DNA of 6,401 nt, from NCBI GenBank assembly GCA_023457715.1, contig JAEWKR010000164.1, forward strand, positions 1 through 6,401, read 5' to 3'. Below are positions 5,731 through 6,401 of this stretch, piece by piece. The notes beneath the pieces are model-generated. The model did not search any database and had not been told where the DNA came from. It saw only the letters and a list, made by a program, of their open reading frames with translations. Position 1 is the stretch's first letter, and each line of letters starts with the position of its first letter. The translations under genes were made by a program, and so were the position numbers. Source of the DNA: Verrucomicrobiota bacterium (GTDB taxonomy: Bacteria; Verrucomicrobiota; Verrucomicrobiia; Opitutales; Opitutaceae).

Positions 5731-6201
5731 TTAGGGCTCGTCCTCGGTATCGCCCTCTTCCGCCTGCTGTTTGAGCACGCGTTCGAGAATCTCGGTCATG
5801 TCCTCGACGGTGTCGAAGACCGCGCGCGCCACGTAGATCGTACGCTTCTGCTGGAGCGCGAGGACGATGGAGTCACTGGGGCGCGCGTCGATCTCGACGA
5901 TCTTCTTGCCCAGCTCGTTTTCCATCCGCAGCAGCACGCGGGCGAAGAAGGTGCCTTCGCGCGCGTCGTTGACGACCACGTGGTCGACCTGGGCGCCGAG
6001 CCCGAGCAGGATGCTGCCGATCAGGTCGTGGGTCAGGGGGCGGTCGCGTTTGACGCCGCTCAGGGTCATCTGGATCGCATTGCCGACCGAATGGTCGACG
6101 TAGATGACGAAAGTCTTGTCGTCGTTGCCCAGGAACACGGCGCAGCCATTGGCGGTGGGCATCACCCCTTTGATCGAAACCGCGACCACGTCGTTGTTCA
6201 T
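5731..6201 (-). CDS. Bifunctional nuclease family protein (BFN/DUF151)
   Basis: This 156-residue protein is nearly all one DUF151 domain (about 3-135). Family features visible are IKGVMPTANGCAVFLGN (10-26), VYVDH-like FVIYVDHSVGNAI (31-43), the variable middle with FFARVLL (85-91), and the signature DARPSDSIVLAL (105-116) followed by TIYVA (121-125). A short acidic tail (QAEEGDTEDEP) ends it. DUF151 proteins have been reported as combined RNase/DNase in plants, but the activity of bacterial members is poorly defined, so nuclease function here is a family inference. The frame can be extended to TTG 6237, but I choose ATG 6201. It gives the family-typical MNNDVV start and has a GAAG 5 nt upstream, whereas the TTG would lie only 7 nt from a GC hairpin. 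It forms a tight operon with the downstream dihydrouridine synthase gene. Confidence 0.88.
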   Translation of the reverse strand: MNNDVVAVSIKGVMPTANGCAVFLGNDDKTFVIYVDHSVGNAIQMTLSGVKRDRPLTHDLIGSILLGLGAQVDHVVVNDAREGTFFARVLLRMENELGKKIVEIDARPSDSIVLALQQKRTIYVARAVFDTVEDMTEILERVLKQQAEEGDTEDEP

Positions 6202-6244
6202 GCTCTTCACTGTGAATGCATCAGGCAATTGGCGCAAGCGCGCC

Positions 6245-6275
6245 CCCCGCCTGCGGCGGGGATTTCAGATTTCAA
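6245..6275 (-). repeat. CTGAAAT heptamer/GC hairpin repeat, copy 3
   Basis: The plus strand shows CCCCGCC-TGC-GGCGGGG (6245-6261), a 7-bp stem with a 3-nt loop, followed by ATTTCAG (6262-6268) and ATTTCAA (6269-6275). Read in the direction of the DUF151 gene, the heptamers come first, then the hairpin, then the start codon 44 nt later. That is the same order as copy 1 before the antiporter gene. The stem sequence differs from copies 1 and 2 while the fold and heptamers are kept. Confidence 0.65.
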
Positions 6276-6279
6276 ATCA

Positions 6280-6299
6280 GTAGCGTCCCACAGGGTGGG
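6280..6299 (+). repeat. GTAG-type REP-like hairpin
   Basis: GTAG (6280-6283), then CGT, then CCCAC-AGG-GTGGG (6287-6299), a perfect 5-bp stem with a 3-nt loop. It is directly adjacent to copy 3 of the heptamer repeat, and GTAGCG also adjoins copy 1 on the opposite strand. The layout matches the GTAG-plus-palindrome pattern of REP elements, though no transposase gene is in view. Confidence 0.45.
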
Positions 6300-6309
6300 G
6301 AAATAAAGA

Positions 6310-6387
6310 GGCTCGGCGGGCTGTTTTGAACCTGCGAAAGCAGGGTGTGAAAAAACAAAACCCGATCCGCCGAGCCGGGAAACTGGC
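6310..6387 (+). ncRNA. Candidate structured RNA with nested stems and GAAA loops
   Basis: GGCTCGGCGG (6310-6319) pairs perfectly with CCGCCGAGCC (6367-6376). Inside, GTTTTG (6323-6328) pairs with CAAAAC (6356-6361), and CCTGC-GAAA-GCAGG (6331-6344) forms a GNRA-capped hairpin. A second GNRA hairpin, GCCGG-GAAA-CTGGC (6374-6387), overlaps the end of the outer stem by three bases, so the two cannot form fully together. Such mutually exclusive stems occur in leader-RNA switches. GAAA loops appear only on the plus strand, favouring that direction. Alternatively, on the minus strand the outer stem is followed by TCTTTATTTCC, which could be a terminator for a gene beyond the right edge. I recognise no known RNA family. 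Confidence 0.35.
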
Positions 6388-6401
6388 TACCGTGTTCCGA
6401 C

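Noticed and set aside
6202..6237. N-terminal extension of the DUF151 protein from TTG 6237
   Set aside because: The extra 12 residues are not typical of the family start and the TTG would be only 7 nt from a strong GC hairpin; ATG 6201 is preferred.
6374..6401. tRNA, tmRNA, RNase P or 23S rRNA fragment at the right edge
   Set aside because: Short resemblances such as AACAAAACCCG (RNase P-like 3' end) and GGTAGCCAGTTT on the minus strand were considered, but no cloverleaf, T-arm or extended match could be built.

Overview
This is a GC-rich bacterial window with five complete protein genes, one probable gene remnant at the left edge, and intergenic gaps crowded with small repeats. The organism is most likely a member of the Verrucomicrobiota, perhaps Opitutaceae. 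This is an inference from the style of the proteins (67K-type SppA, stand-alone SufT, DUF1504 antiporter, DUF151 protein) and of the T/G-rich and ATTTCA-type intergenic repeats. No rRNA or other taxonomic marker is present.

Layout, left to right. Positions 1-110 hold the probable 3' end of a plus-strand gene of unknown function. It abuts a perfect 33-bp inverted repeat (110-142 / 211-243) that looks like a paired REP element or small MITE. A repeat-bearing leader (244-462) precedes a predicted 12-TM Na+/H+ antiporter of the ion-transporter superfamily (463-1914, +). A 150-bp gap with a TTTTGGG/TTTTGAG heptamer array and a GTAG-type hairpin leads to sppA (2065-3867, +), a membrane-anchored signal-peptide peptidase. 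sppA overlaps sufT (3864-4406, +), an Fe-S cluster maturation factor, by ATGA. A 218-bp convergent gap holds a poly-G tract, a longer G/T heptamer array with quadruplex potential, a CTGAAAT-type repeat and a bidirectional hairpin. On the minus strand, a DUF151 bifunctional-nuclease-like gene (6201-5731) and a tRNA-dihydrouridine synthase gene (5728-4625) form a tight two-gene unit. The right end (6202-6401) is non-coding, with repeats and a candidate structured RNA.

The genes are housekeeping in nature: ion homeostasis, envelope protein turnover, Fe-S assembly and tRNA modification. They do not form one obvious pathway. The only strong organisational links are sppA-sufT, with overlapping reading frames and no visible ribosome site for sufT, and DUF151-dus, with a 2-nt gap. 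I see no defence system, CRISPR array, prophage or complete transposon. The most unusual content is the intergenic DNA: two heptanucleotide-periodic repeat families, GTAG-linked hairpins, the long inverted repeat and the nested GAAA-tetraloop structure near the right edge.
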